Source: Pseudomonas hygromyciniae (lineage in GTDB: Bacteria > Pseudomonadota > Gammaproteobacteria > Pseudomonadales > Pseudomonadaceae). Taken from it: a stretch of DNA of 64,000 nucleotides. The stretch lies in NCBI RefSeq assembly GCF_016925675.1, contig NZ_CP070506.1, positions 5,454,501-5,518,500 on the forward strand, read 5' to 3'. Each line of letters begins with the position of its first letter. Positions within the stretch are counted from its first letter, which is position 1. Under the pieces are notes generated by a model. It was given only the letters and a program-made list of their open reading frames with translations, was not told where the DNA came from and did not search any database. Shown here in pieces: positions 54,264-63,390 of this stretch. Made by a program: the position numbers and the translations under genes.

Positions 54264-55565
54264 GTCCTGAAATAGGTTTACACCTGTTTCAGTCTCAAAA
54301 CGCCCGATGCACCGCATCGGGCGTTTTGTATTTCAGGGACAGGTGTGGCCGTTCCCCGTTGTAGATCAGCACCGATTCATCCACCATTTTCACTGCTTCC
54401 GCCAGGTTTTTAGGGCGGCACAGCAAAAGCTCGGTCTTCAAGATCCCGTTTATCCTTTCTGCCAGAGCATTCTGGTAGCAGTCATATCCGTCGGTCATTG
54501 AGCATCTAACGTTATGGCTAGCGTGCAAGCGCTGGTAAAGCTCGGAGCAGTATTGGGCTCCACGGTCTGAGTGATGGATCAGTGGCAGCTTGCTTCGACG
54601 TTTGCTAATTGCTTTTTCCATCGCTTTGATCACCGACTCGGTATGCAAGCTCTCATGCACATGATGGCCTACGATCTTGCGCGAGTAAGCGTCTGTCACG
54701 AGGCTCACGTAGGCGACGCTTTCCTGTGTCGGAAGGTAGGTTATATCTGCGACCCAGACATGCTCGGGCCTGCTGGCAACGATTTGTCCTGGACCCTCTT
54801 TGAGCAAATTCGGATGGCGGCGAAAGCGGTGATGGCTGTCCGTCGTTTTGTGGTAAGCCCGTTTGCGCACCACCAGTTCTCGAGCGTTGCGCAAGATGCT
54901 AAACAGGCGGTCTCTACCGACCCGCACTGGCGCGCCAACTTCGACGCTCATCAGGTAATGCAGCTTGCGCGTGCCTATCCTGGGCTGGCGGCGGCGCTTT
55001 TCAAGAACAAAGTCCATGACCTCTTGATCTTGACGAGTCCTTGCGTCAAAAGCTCGATTACGTTGGTAATACGCTTGGCGCGAAATGCCCATGAACAGGC
55101 AAGCCCTGGTGATGCTCAGGTCTTGGATTTGCCCTTGCGAGAGGACTTGCCGAGTCGCTTTTTTTACGACGCAAACACCGTAGTCATTCTTCAGAACATT
55201 CACGACGGCTTCGAAGAATTGCGCCTTCTGATTGCTTAGCGCCAGCTGTTCTTCGAGCTCTTTGATCCGCTGCTCGGGTGTCAGCGGGAGGGTTTGCTCG
55301 GTCATGGACCTGCTCCTCGGCTCTCGAATTGAGGCGCCTTGGCTCCAGTCCTGCCGGCCATGCTTGCGTAGCCAGACCAGTACCGTGGACCGGCCCTGAA
55401 TGCCGTAGCGCCGTTGAGCCTCTTTATAACTCAACTCGCCCTTTTCGACCTGGTCTACGACCGATAATTTAAAGGCTAGCGTGTAGTCACGCTGGCTCCG
55501 CCTTTTGCCCGAATCCATTGGTTCCTCCTGAAGATAGGTCAGAAGGTGTAAACCTTATTCAGGAC
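54264..55565. mobile_element. IS3-family insertion sequence, 1302 bp
   Basis: Terminal inverted repeats of 22 bp: left starts GTCCTGAAATAGGTTTACACCT at 54264 and the right end at 55544-55565 is its reverse complement with two mismatches. One transposase gene fills the inside on the minus strand. I see no clean target duplication next to the ends. It lies between the glcB stop and the glcB terminator. Confidence 0.85.
54295..55518 (-). CDS. IS3-family transposase, single fused frame
   Basis: A 407-residue DDE transposase. The N-terminal ~100 residues are the OrfA-type HTH (YKEAQRRYGIQGRSTVLVWLRKHG) with a coiled coil (EQRIKELEEQLALSNQKAQFFEAVV). The catalytic domain has D in VADITYLPT, D in HHSDRGAQY and E in NALAERINGILKTEL. 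Most IS3 elements express this by frameshifting between two frames; here both parts are in one frame. It looks intact and could be active. Confidence 0.9.
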   Translation of the reverse strand: MDSGKRRSQRDYTLAFKLSVVDQVEKGELSYKEAQRRYGIQGRSTVLVWLRKHGRQDWSQGASIREPRSRSMTEQTLPLTPEQRIKELEEQLALSNQKAQFFEAVVNVLKNDYGVCVVKKATRQVLSQGQIQDLSITRACLFMGISRQAYYQRNRAFDARTRQDQEVMDFVLEKRRRQPRIGTRKLHYLMSVEVGAPVRVGRDRLFSILRNARELVVRKRAYHKTTDSHHRFRRHPNLLKEGPGQIVASRPEHVWVADITYLPTQESVAYVSLVTDAYSRKIVGHHVHESLHTESVIKAMEKAISKRRSKLPLIHHSDRGAQYCSELYQRLHASHNVRCSMTDGYDCYQNALAERINGILKTELLLCRPKNLAEAVKMVDESVLIYNGERPHLSLKYKTPDAVHRAF

Positions 55566-55580
55566 GGGACATGAAACATA

Positions 55581-55612
55581 AAAAAGCCCCGGTCGTGAGA
55601 TCGGGGCTTTTT
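55581..55612 (+). terminator. Terminator, originally of glcB
   Basis: AAAAAGCCCCG and CGGGGCTTTTT arms with a small loop. It lies 17 bp after the right end of the IS; without the IS it would be about 35 bp past the glcB stop. Confidence 0.85.
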
Positions 55613-55641
55613 ATTGGGGTCCGGTAGATCGTGTTGGCCGC

Positions 55642-55723
55642 ATCGCCGACAAGCCAGCTCCCACAGTTGACCGAGTTGTCAGGGAGCACCGCTACCCAAT
55701 GTGGGAGCTGGCTTGCCGGCGAT
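55642..55723. repeat. REP pair (TGTGGGAGCTGGCTTGCC type)
   Basis: Arms ATCGCCGACAAGCCAGCTCC + CACA (55642-55665) and the reverse complement (55700-55723) with one mismatch. Same class as 60698-60769. Confidence 0.82.
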
Positions 55724-55747
55724 GGCGCCAGCTCCGTCACCACAGGG

Positions 55748-56194
55748 TTACGAAGCCATCCCCAACTCGCGCTTGACCAACTTCGCCAACTTCACGCTAT
55801 CAATCGGCTTGAGCAGAAAGTCCACCACGCTCAGATGCATTGCATCGATCACGTCCGGCGCTTCGGCGTCCCCGGACATGATGATGATCGGCAATGCCGC
55901 GCGGGTGGATTCGCGCACCTGGCGGATAAGTTGCAGGCCGTTGCTGGGGGCCATGCGCAGGTCGGTGATCAGTAGGCCGATGGAAGTGTTGGACTTCAAC
56001 AATTCCCAGGCTGCCTCGCCACTGTCCGCCGTCATGCAGCGAATGCCGTCCAGCCCCAGGATTTCGGCCAGCAATTCCCGGGCGTCTTTATCGTCATCGA
56101 CGATCAGCACCCGCTGCGGCGGTAAATCAGGCTCGAGCATCACGGCGCTCAGCGCTTCGCGCTCGGCGTCACTCAGAATATCTAGGTCGGGCAT
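55748..56194 (-). CDS. Stand-alone response-regulator receiver protein
   Basis: A 148-residue protein with an N-terminal extension of ~27 residues and one receiver domain: acidic D33/D34 in LIVDDDKDA, phosphoacceptor D78 in LLITDLRMAP, and the conserved Lys in VDFLLKPIDS. No output domain is present, so it acts by protein contact. No kinase gene lies next to it. Confidence 0.9.
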   Translation of the reverse strand: MPDLDILSDAEREALSAVMLEPDLPPQRVLIVDDDKDARELLAEILGLDGIRCMTADSGEAAWELLKSNTSIGLLITDLRMAPSNGLQLIRQVRESTRAALPIIIMSGDAEAPDVIDAMHLSVVDFLLKPIDSVKLAKLVKRELGMAS

Positions 56195-56439
56195 ACGTCT
56201 CTCGGCAGTTCTTCTGAATCTCCCAGCACACTAGTCAGACATCGCCGGAAGGGCGAACAATGTGCACTTCGTCGGATAGTTTTCCTAGTGGGCGTTCTAC
56301 GGGTCTGGACGATATTCATGTAAGGTTTTTCCTTAGTCATCGAAGGCCTTATAGCTACCTAGACTTACGTCCAATGGGCACCCGCCGCGTGGGGGTCGAC
56401 CATGAAGGACGATAACGACAAAAAACTGCGGTCATGGTT

Positions 56440-58362
56440 ATGAGTAAAGCTGATGCTTTCACCCAGGCAGGGAAAACTGCGGTGTTGCAGAACATTCACG
56501 GCACCCTGCAATTCCTTCAACGGTTCCCACCTTTCAACCAGATGGAAAACGCCCACCTGGCGTTTCTGGTGGAACAGTGCCAATTGCGCTTCTACGGCCC
56601 CGGCGAGAGTATTCTCAAACCGTCGGCAGGCCCGGTGGAGCACTTCTATATCGTCAAGCAGGGGCGCGTGGTCGGCCAGCGTCCGGATTCGGCCGAGACC
56701 ACCTTCGAAATCGCCACCGGAGAGTGCTTCCCCCTGGCCGCCCTGCTGGGAGAGCGGGCCACCCGCACCGAGCACAAGGCCGCCGAAGATACCTTCTGCC
56801 TGCAATTGAACAAGCCGGCGTTTATCAAGCTGTTTGCCCTGTCCGGGGCGTTCCGCGATTTTGCCTTGCGTGGGGTCAGCAGCCTGTTGGATCAGGTCAA
56901 CCAGCAAGTCCAGCAGAAAGCCGTGGAAAACCTCGGCACCCAGTATTCACTCAATACCCGCCTGGGCGAATTGGCCATGCGCCACCCGGTGACGTGCAGC
57001 CCGCTGACGCCGCTGCGTGAGGCGGTCACGTTGATGCATGAGCAACAGGTCGGCAGCATCGTGGTGGTCGATGAACACAAGGCCCCCCTGGGGATTTTCA
57101 CCCTGCGTGACCTGCGCCACGTAGTGGCCGATGGCACCAGCGACTTCACCCAGGCCATCGAGCGCCATATGACCCAGGCGCCGTTCTTCCTCAGCCCGGA
57201 TCACAGCGCCTTCGACGCGGCAATTGCCATGACCGAACGGCACATCGCCCACGTTTGCCTGGTCAAGGATCGACGCTTGTGTGGCGTGGTGTCCGAGCGT
57301 GATCTGTTTTCCCTGCAACGGGTCGATCTGGTGCACCTGGCCCGCACCATCCGCAATGCGCCACGGGTGGAAAACCTGGTGGCGCTGCGTGGCGAGATCG
57401 GCCAACTGGTGGAGCGCATGCTGGCCCATGGCGCGTCCTCGACCCAGATCACCCATATCATCACGCTGCTCAACGATCACACGGTGTGCCGGGTCATCGA
57501 ACTAAGCATCGCCGACAAAGGCGACCCCGGCGTGCCGTTCAGTTGGCTGTGTTTCGGCAGCGAGGGGCGCCGCGAACAGACCCTGCATACCGACCAGGAC
57601 AACGGCATCCTGTTTGATGCACGGGACGCCGCCCATGCGGCCGAGATTCGCGGCCTGCTGTTGCCGCTGGCGCAGCAGATCAACCAGAGCCTGGCGCTGT
57701 GCGGCTTTACCCTGTGCAAGGGCAATATCATGGCCGGCAACCCCGAGCTGTGCCTGTCCCGCGCCGAGTGGGCCCGGCGCTTTGCCGCGTTTATCCGCGA
57801 GGCGACGCCGGAGAACCTGCTCAAATCCAGCATCTACTTCGACCTGCGCGTGGTATGGGGCGATGAGCAGGGCTGCGACCAGTTGCGCCAGGGCATCCTT
57901 GACCAGGTCGCAGACAACCGCTTGTTCCAACGGATGATGGCCGAGAACGCCCTGCGCCAGCGCCCGCCGGTGGGGCGCTTCCGTGATTTTGTGCTGACGC
58001 GCAAAGGCTCGGACAAGGCCACCCTGGACCTCAAGGTGCAGGGCCTGACACCGTTCGTAGACGGTGCCCGCCTGTTGGCCCTGGCCAATGGGATCGCCGC
58101 CAACAACACCCTGGAGCGCTTGCGCCAGCTAGTGGACAAAGCGGTGATCGAACGCCTGGACGGCGCAGCCTATGAAGAGGCCTACCACTTTATCCAGCAA
58201 ACCCGCATGCAGCAGCACCAATTGCAGACCCGCGAGAACCAGCCGTACTCCAACCGGGTCGACCCGGACAGCCTCAACCACCTGGACCGGCGCATCCTGC
58301 GCGAATCCCTGCGCCAGGCCCAACGCCTGCAAAGCAGCCTGGCCCTGAGGTATCAGCTGTGA
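56440..58362 (+). CDS. cNMP-binding, CBS and DUF294 nucleotidyltransferase-like protein
   Basis: A 640-residue protein. Residues ~20-145 form a cyclic-nucleotide-binding domain (QCQLRFYGPGESILKPSAGPVEHFYIVKQGRVVG), ~165-290 a CBS pair (RHPVTCSPLTPLREAV, PFFLSPDHSAFDAAIAMTE), then DUF294 nucleotidyltransferase with GSEGRREQTLHTDQDNG (residues ~375) and a C-terminal DUF294_C. Likely senses nucleotides and modifies a target; unknown. Its stop overlaps the next gene start. Confidence 0.9.
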   Translation: MSKADAFTQAGKTAVLQNIHGTLQFLQRFPPFNQMENAHLAFLVEQCQLRFYGPGESILKPSAGPVEHFYIVKQGRVVGQRPDSAETTFEIATGECFPLAALLGERATRTEHKAAEDTFCLQLNKPAFIKLFALSGAFRDFALRGVSSLLDQVNQQVQQKAVENLGTQYSLNTRLGELAMRHPVTCSPLTPLREAVTLMHEQQVGSIVVVDEHKAPLGIFTLRDLRHVVADGTSDFTQAIERHMTQAPFFLSPDHSAFDAAIAMTERHIAHVCLVKDRRLCGVVSERDLFSLQRVDLVHLARTIRNAPRVENLVALRGEIGQLVERMLAHGASSTQITHIITLLNDHTVCRVIELSIADKGDPGVPFSWLCFGSEGRREQTLHTDQDNGILFDARDAAHAAEIRGLLLPLAQQINQSLALCGFTLCKGNIMAGNPELCLSRAEWARRFAAFIREATPENLLKSSIYFDLRVVWGDEQGCDQLRQGILDQVADNRLFQRMMAENALRQRPPVGRFRDFVLTRKGSDKATLDLKVQGLTPFVDGARLLALANGIAANNTLERLRQLVDKAVIERLDGAAYEEAYHFIQQTRMQQHQLQTRENQPYSNRVDPDSLNHLDRRILRESLRQAQRLQSSLALRYQL

Positions 58363-59066
58363 GCCTGTTCAGTTGGCTACGCCCACACCGACCGGGGCTC
58401 GATGCCCTGCAACAAGCACGCCTGCAACAACTGCCAGCCCCCGGAACACTCGGCGACAACACCTTGCGCGACCAGCGCTGGGTGGTCCTGGACCTGGAAA
58501 CCAGCGGCCTGAACCTCAATCGCGATCAGGTGTTGTCGATTGGTGCAGTGGTGATCGAAGACGGTGCCATCGACTTTTCCCAGCAGTTCGAGCGCACTTT
58601 GCTGCGGGCGCACACCAAACTCAGCCCCAGCGTCCTGATCCACGGCCTGGGGCCCAGTGCGATCGCCGCCGGTTGCGACCCAGCCGAGGCGTTGCTGGAC
58701 TTCATGGATTTTGTCGGCGACAGCCCGCTGCTGGCGTTCCACGCACCGTTCGACCAACACATGCTCGGCCGGGCGCTCAAGGACAGCCTGGGTTATCGCC
58801 TGGCCCATCCGTTCCTCGACGTGGCAGACCTGGCGCCACTGCTATGTCCCCAAGCGCATATTCGCGAAGCGGGCCTGGATGACTGGATCGCCCACTTCAA
58901 CCTGCAAGTCGGTGAGCGCCATCACGCCAGCGCCGATGCCCTGGCCACCGCTGAGTTGATGTTGATTCTGTTCAGCCGCGCCCGCCAGCAAGGGCTGGAC
59001 AGCCCCGCCGCGTTGCAGCAGCGCCTGAGCCAGTGGAAACGGCGCAAGCAAGCCCCGTCCTTCTAA
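58359..59066 (+). CDS. DnaQ-like 3'-5' exonuclease
   Basis: A 235-residue DEDDh exonuclease. Motif I VVLDLETSG (residue ~47), motif II FHAPFDQHML, motif III HHASADALATAELM. It starts with GTG that overlaps the stop of the CBS/DUF294 gene (GTGA), so the two are translationally coupled; in related genomes they also pair. Role may be repair or nucleotide turnover. Confidence 0.9.
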   Translation: MSLFSWLRPHRPGLDALQQARLQQLPAPGTLGDNTLRDQRWVVLDLETSGLNLNRDQVLSIGAVVIEDGAIDFSQQFERTLLRAHTKLSPSVLIHGLGPSAIAAGCDPAEALLDFMDFVGDSPLLAFHAPFDQHMLGRALKDSLGYRLAHPFLDVADLAPLLCPQAHIREAGLDDWIAHFNLQVGERHHASADALATAELMLILFSRARQQGLDSPAALQQRLSQWKRRKQAPSF

Positions 59067-59152
59067 ACACCACAACCCGGCTCCTACCATCGGTTGTGGT
59101 GCCATCATCCGACCAACGCCAATTGCGCAGCCTCATCGCCTCTGCCACAATC

Positions 59153-59171
59153 GCGAATAATTCTCGTTAGT
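59153..59171 (+). promoter_or_regulatory. Possible Fur box upstream of fecI
   Basis: GCGAATAATTCTCGTTAGT matches the 19-base Fur consensus at 11 positions and resembles natural Pseudomonas Fur sites. It is ~25-45 bp before the sigma-factor gene, as expected for iron repression. Confidence 0.5.
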
Positions 59172-59195
59172 TTAAACTTGCCGATTGGTGATGCC

Positions 59196-59714
59196 TTGTC
59201 GTCCGCCCAAACTCCCCACAGTGAGCTTGTTGGCACGTTGTACCGTGACCATCGCGGCTGGCTGCTGGCATGGTTGCGGCGCAACGTGGCGTGCCCCAGT
59301 CGTGCCGAGGACCTGAGCCAAGACACCTTCATGCGCCTGCTGGGACGTGAAGAACTGCGCGAACCTCGTGAACCCCGGGCGTTCCTGGTAGCCGTCGCCA
59401 AGGGCCTGCTGTTCGACTATTTCCGCCGCGCGGCGCTGGAACAGGCCTACCTCACCGAACTGATGCTGATCCCGGAAAGCGAGCACCCTTCCCCACAAGA
59501 ACAGCACCTGATCCTCGAAGACCTCAAGGCCATCGACCGCCTGCTGGGCAAACTCTCCAGCAAGGCCCGCGCTGCCTTCCTCTATAACCGTCTCGATGGC
59601 CTGGGCCACGCCGAGATCGCCCAGCGCCTGGGTGTTTCCGTGCCACGGGTGCGACAGTACCTGGCCCAGGGCATTCGCCAGTGCTACATCGCACTGTATG
59701 GCGAGCCGCTGTGA
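59196..59714 (+). CDS. fecI: FecI-type ECF sigma factor
   Basis: A 172-residue ECF sigma factor for the iron-uptake receptor downstream. Region 2 is LVGTLYRDHRGWLLAWLRRN...SRAEDLSQDTFMRLL, and region 4 is SSKARAAFLYNRLDGLGHAEIAQRLGVSVPRVRQYLAQG. I chose the TTG at 59196 with GGTGATG upstream; this gives the family length. The stop overlaps the GTG of fecR. Confidence 0.88.
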   Translation: MSSAQTPHSELVGTLYRDHRGWLLAWLRRNVACPSRAEDLSQDTFMRLLGREELREPREPRAFLVAVAKGLLFDYFRRAALEQAYLTELMLIPESEHPSPQEQHLILEDLKAIDRLLGKLSSKARAAFLYNRLDGLGHAEIAQRLGVSVPRVRQYLAQGIRQCYIALYGEPL

Positions 59715-60691
59715 GTCAGATCAGCTCCAAACCGGTTTCGGCACGCGTGCTGGATGCTGCGATTGCCTGGCAACTGTCCCTGGATTCCGGGGATCGCAGC
59801 GCTGTGGAGCATGACGAGTTCAGTAAATGGCTGGCCAGCAACGACGAACACGCCCGCGCTTGGCGCCAACTGGGCATGCTCGATCAGCGCTTCAGCGTGG
59901 CCAGCGGCCCGGCGCGGGCGGCGCTGCTGCAATCGCGTGAGGGCATCCGCCGCCGGGTGCGCAAGCTCGGCAGCGGCCTGGCCAGTGTGGTGCTGGTCTG
60001 CGGCCTGGCGCTGTTCGCAGGCCAGCGCTACGTGCCCATCAACTATTGGCTGGCCGACCAACGCACCGCCACCGGCGAACAACGCACGCTGAAGCTGGCG
60101 GATGGCACCCTGATCAACCTCAACACCCACAGCGCCATTGATGTGCGCTTTGACGAAAAACGCCGGGTGATTGTGTTGCAGGACGGCGAGATCCTGGTCC
60201 AGACCGGCCACAACGATGCGCGGCCCTTTGTCGTCCAGACCCGCGACGGCAGCCTGCGCGCCCTGGGCACGCGGTTTATCGTCAAACGCGAGGACGACGG
60301 TACGCGGCTCAGCGTTTTGCAGTCGGCCGTCGCTGCGCAGCCCGAGGCGTCGCAGCAGGAGCAGGTGTTCAAGGAAGGCCAGCAGGTGCTGATGCGCCAG
60401 GACGGCCTCGGTCCACTGCTGGCGGTCACGCCCGGCACCGACGCCTGGACCCGCGGCATGCTGGTGGTCGACAACGCGCGGCTGGCGGATGTGGTCGAGG
60501 AACTCGCCCGCTACCGCAGCGGCTATTTGGGTGTGGATAAAAACGTGGCCGACCTGCGCATCACTGGCAGCTTCCCGCTGCAGGACACCGACCTGGCTTT
60601 GAATGCGCTGTTGCCCACCTTGCCAGTGCAGATCCAGCAGCGTACGCCGTGGTGGGTGACGGTGGTGCCAAAGGTTGCGGGCAACCCTTAG
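59711..60691 (+). CDS. fecR: FecR-type anti-sigma factor
   Basis: A 326-residue inner-membrane regulator. The N-terminal cytoplasmic part (DUF4880-like, WQLSLDSGDRSAVEHDEFSKWLASNDEHARAW) binds FecI, one helix (SGLASVVLVCGLALFAGQRY, residues ~90-110) crosses the membrane, and the periplasmic FecR and DUF4974 domains read the receptor. GTG start at 59711 overlaps fecI (GTGA). A REP lies behind it. Confidence 0.9.
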   Translation: MSQISSKPVSARVLDAAIAWQLSLDSGDRSAVEHDEFSKWLASNDEHARAWRQLGMLDQRFSVASGPARAALLQSREGIRRRVRKLGSGLASVVLVCGLALFAGQRYVPINYWLADQRTATGEQRTLKLADGTLINLNTHSAIDVRFDEKRRVIVLQDGEILVQTGHNDARPFVVQTRDGSLRALGTRFIVKREDDGTRLSVLQSAVAAQPEASQQEQVFKEGQQVLMRQDGLGPLLAVTPGTDAWTRGMLVVDNARLADVVEELARYRSGYLGVDKNVADLRITGSFPLQDTDLALNALLPTLPVQIQQRTPWWVTVVPKVAGNP

Positions 60692-60697
60692 GGCCCT

Positions 60698-60769
60698 ATC
60701 GCTGGCAAGCCAGCTCCCACACTTTGAATTGTGAACACCCCCAAATGTAGGAGCTGGCTTGCCAGCGAT
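60698..60769. repeat. REP pair (CTGGCAAGCCAGCTCC type)
   Basis: Arms at 60698-60721 and 60746-60769 pair with one mismatch; the flanking GGGCCC and GAGGCCC extend it. It separates fecR from the receptor gene and may reduce read-through. Confidence 0.82.
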
Positions 60770-60889
60770 GAGGCCCTGAAAGCACCCCCATTTCCCTCAG
60801 ACAAAAATATTTTCACCTCCCCCTATCACTTTTTGATTCTCGCTCGGCAAACAGGCAATTGAGAAATATTTCCATTTCGGAGCCGCCCT

Positions 60890-63319
60890 ATGTCCCGCAC
60901 GCTAGACACCTTGTTGCGCCCCAGCCTGTTAGCCGTGGCCATTGCCCTTAGCGCCCCGCTGGCCAGCACTGCGCTAATCGCCGCCGAACAGGCGTCCAGC
61001 GTGCGTGCCTACAATCTGCCAGCCGCCCCGTTGGCCAGCACCCTGAACCAGATCGCCAGCCAGGCCGGCCTGGCACTGACCCTCAACCCAGCACTGGCAA
61101 CAGGCAAGACCTCGGCCCCGGTCAAAGGCCAGTTCGACGCCCCGGGCGCCCTGCGTGAAGCCCTGCGCGGCAGTGGTTTGCAGTTGGAGCAGAGCAGCAC
61201 CGGCACCTTCACCCTGGTGCCCGTCCCGGAGGGTGTAATTGCACTGCCAGAGACCAGCATCATTGGCCAGGGCAGCTATGAAAGCGCCTGGGGACCGGTG
61301 GATGGCTATGTCGCTACGCGTACGGCGGCGGGGAGCAAGACTGATACCGCGCTGGTAGAAGCACCCCGTTCGATCTCCGTCGCAACCCGCCAGCAGATGC
61401 TGGACCGCAACGTGCAGAACCTGGATGACGCGGTCAAGTACATGCCCGGCATCGTTTCCGCCAGCTATGGCAGTGACACGCGTTATGACTGGATGCGCGT
61501 ACGCGGCTTCGAACCCACCCATTTCCTCGATGGCCTGCCACTGCCTCGTGGTGTGTACGCCAACCCGAAAGCAGAAACCTGGAACCTCGACCGCCTCGCC
61601 CTGCTGCGTGGCCCTGCCTCGTCGGTCTACGGCCAGACCCCACCGGGCGGTCTGCTGGATATGGTCAGCCGGCGCCCCAGCGCAGAATCAAGCAATGCCA
61701 TCCAGGTGCAGTACGGCAGCGACAACTACCGCCAGATCAACTTCGCCAGCACCGGCAAGATCGATGATGAAGGTCAGTTCCTCTATGGCCTCAGTGGCGT
61801 GGTGCGCGACGCCGGCACCCAGGTCGATCACATCGACAACAAGCGCTACAACATCGCGCCGAGCCTGACCTGGAATATCGATACCGATACCAAGCTGACC
61901 TTCCTGTCGCAGTTCACTCGCGACGATACCGGCACCACCAGTCAGTTCCTGCCGATCGTGGGCACCAAGATCAAATCTCCGTTGGGCGAAGTATCCCATC
62001 ACAAGAACCTGGGTGACCCGGACTACGAGTTCTACGACCGTACCTACTACGCATTGGGCTACGCCTTTGAGCATCGTTTCAACGATACCTGGCAATTCAA
62101 GCAAAACCTGCGTTACACCAAATCGGAGCTGTCCTTCCAGCAACTGACCGTGGGCGCTTACTTCCACGCCCCGGTGGACGCTGAGGGCAATATCAGCCGC
62201 ACCTCGACCAATGTGGACGAGGACATCGCTCAGTTTGCAGTGGACAACAACTTCCAGGCTGACTTCGCCACCGGCAATATCAATCACACTGTGCTGATCG
62301 GCCTGGATCATCAGCGCACCAATAGCTCCTATCTATCGATTTTTGGTGACGGTGGTTCCGTTAACATCTACAACCCGGTCTACGGGCAGCCAATCGTGCG
62401 CCCAGCGCGCAAGGATGCGTTCTACGACTACGACCAGAAAACCGTACAGACCGGCCTCTATGTGCAAGACCAGATGGCCCTGGACAAATGGCGCCTGACC
62501 CTGGGTGGACGTGAAGACTGGGTGCATCAAGGCACCACGTACCTCAACAAGAGTGACGCGACCAATACCGACCGCAGCAAAAACTTCAGTGGCAACGCTG
62601 CACTGAGTTATGTGTTCGACTCGGGCTTTGTACCGTACCTGTCCTATGCCGAGTCATTCCAGCCAGCGAGCAACGCCAGCGTTGACCCGGTCAAGTCGTA
62701 CAAACCCACCGAAGGCAAGCAATGGGAATTGGGGGTCAAGTACCAGCCCCCTGGTAGCAACACACTGCTCAGCGCAGCGGTTTACGACCTGACCCAGAAA
62801 AACGTGCTGGTCACTCGATTCGGCTCGGGGGGCGAGTCGATCACCGACCAGGCCGGCGAAGTGAAGGTCAAGGGCCTGGAGCTGGAAGCCATCTCTGATG
62901 TGACCGAGAACCTCAAGGTCATCGCCGCCTACACCCTGGCCAAATCCGAGGTGCAGACCGGTATCTACAAAGGTAACCGCCTGCAACTGATGCCAAACCA
63001 GCAAGCATCCCTGTGGACCGACTACACCTGGCACGACGGTGTTCTCGACGGTTTCGGCATTGGCGCTGGCGCCCGCTACACCGGAAACACCTATGGCGAC
63101 CAAGGCAACACCTGGCTGGGCAAGGCCGATGCCTACACGGTGTTCGATGCCGCCGTGCATTACGACCTTGGCCGCCTCGACAATAGCCTCAAAGGTGCCT
63201 CGGTAAAACTGAACGCCACCAACCTGTTCGATAAGCAGTACATCTCCACCTGTGATGCCTCCTACTGCTACTACGGCGACCAACGCAGCGTCGTCGCCAG
63301 CGCCACCTATCAGTGGTAA
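60890..63319 (+). CDS. TonB-dependent siderophore receptor with STN signalling domain
   Basis: An 809-residue outer-membrane protein. Signal peptide ~1-33 (LLAVAIALSAPLASTALIAAEQA), then the STN domain (VRAYNLPAAPLASTLNQIASQAGLAL..., residues ~38-110) that talks to FecR, plug domain (DAVKYMPGIVSASYGSDTRYDW...VRGFEPTHFLDGLPLPRG) and 22-strand barrel ending VVASATYQW. It should import a ferric siderophore; which one cannot be told. GGAGCCGCCC precedes the ATG. Confidence 0.93.
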   Translation: MSRTLDTLLRPSLLAVAIALSAPLASTALIAAEQASSVRAYNLPAAPLASTLNQIASQAGLALTLNPALATGKTSAPVKGQFDAPGALREALRGSGLQLEQSSTGTFTLVPVPEGVIALPETSIIGQGSYESAWGPVDGYVATRTAAGSKTDTALVEAPRSISVATRQQMLDRNVQNLDDAVKYMPGIVSASYGSDTRYDWMRVRGFEPTHFLDGLPLPRGVYANPKAETWNLDRLALLRGPASSVYGQTPPGGLLDMVSRRPSAESSNAIQVQYGSDNYRQINFASTGKIDDEGQFLYGLSGVVRDAGTQVDHIDNKRYNIAPSLTWNIDTDTKLTFLSQFTRDDTGTTSQFLPIVGTKIKSPLGEVSHHKNLGDPDYEFYDRTYYALGYAFEHRFNDTWQFKQNLRYTKSELSFQQLTVGAYFHAPVDAEGNISRTSTNVDEDIAQFAVDNNFQADFATGNINHTVLIGLDHQRTNSSYLSIFGDGGSVNIYNPVYGQPIVRPARKDAFYDYDQKTVQTGLYVQDQMALDKWRLTLGGREDWVHQGTTYLNKSDATNTDRSKNFSGNAALSYVFDSGFVPYLSYAESFQPASNASVDPVKSYKPTEGKQWELGVKYQPPGSNTLLSAAVYDLTQKNVLVTRFGSGGESITDQAGEVKVKGLELEAISDVTENLKVIAAYTLAKSEVQTGIYKGNRLQLMPNQQASLWTDYTWHDGVLDGFGIGAGARYTGNTYGDQGNTWLGKADAYTVFDAAVHYDLGRLDNSLKGASVKLNATNLFDKQYISTCDASYCYYGDQRSVVASATYQW

Positions 63320-63347
63320 CGCACTGAGCTAACTGCTCCATAGCCAG

Positions 63348-63369
63348 GCCGCCTCCCATGGGCGGCTTT
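63348..63369 (+). terminator. Possible terminator after the receptor gene
   Basis: GCCGCC and GGCGGC arms with a seven-base loop followed by TTT. It is short and the T run is weak, so it may let RNA polymerase pass into the PepSY gene. Confidence 0.5.
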
Positions 63370-63390
63370 GGCTTGTCTGAAGGCGATGAA

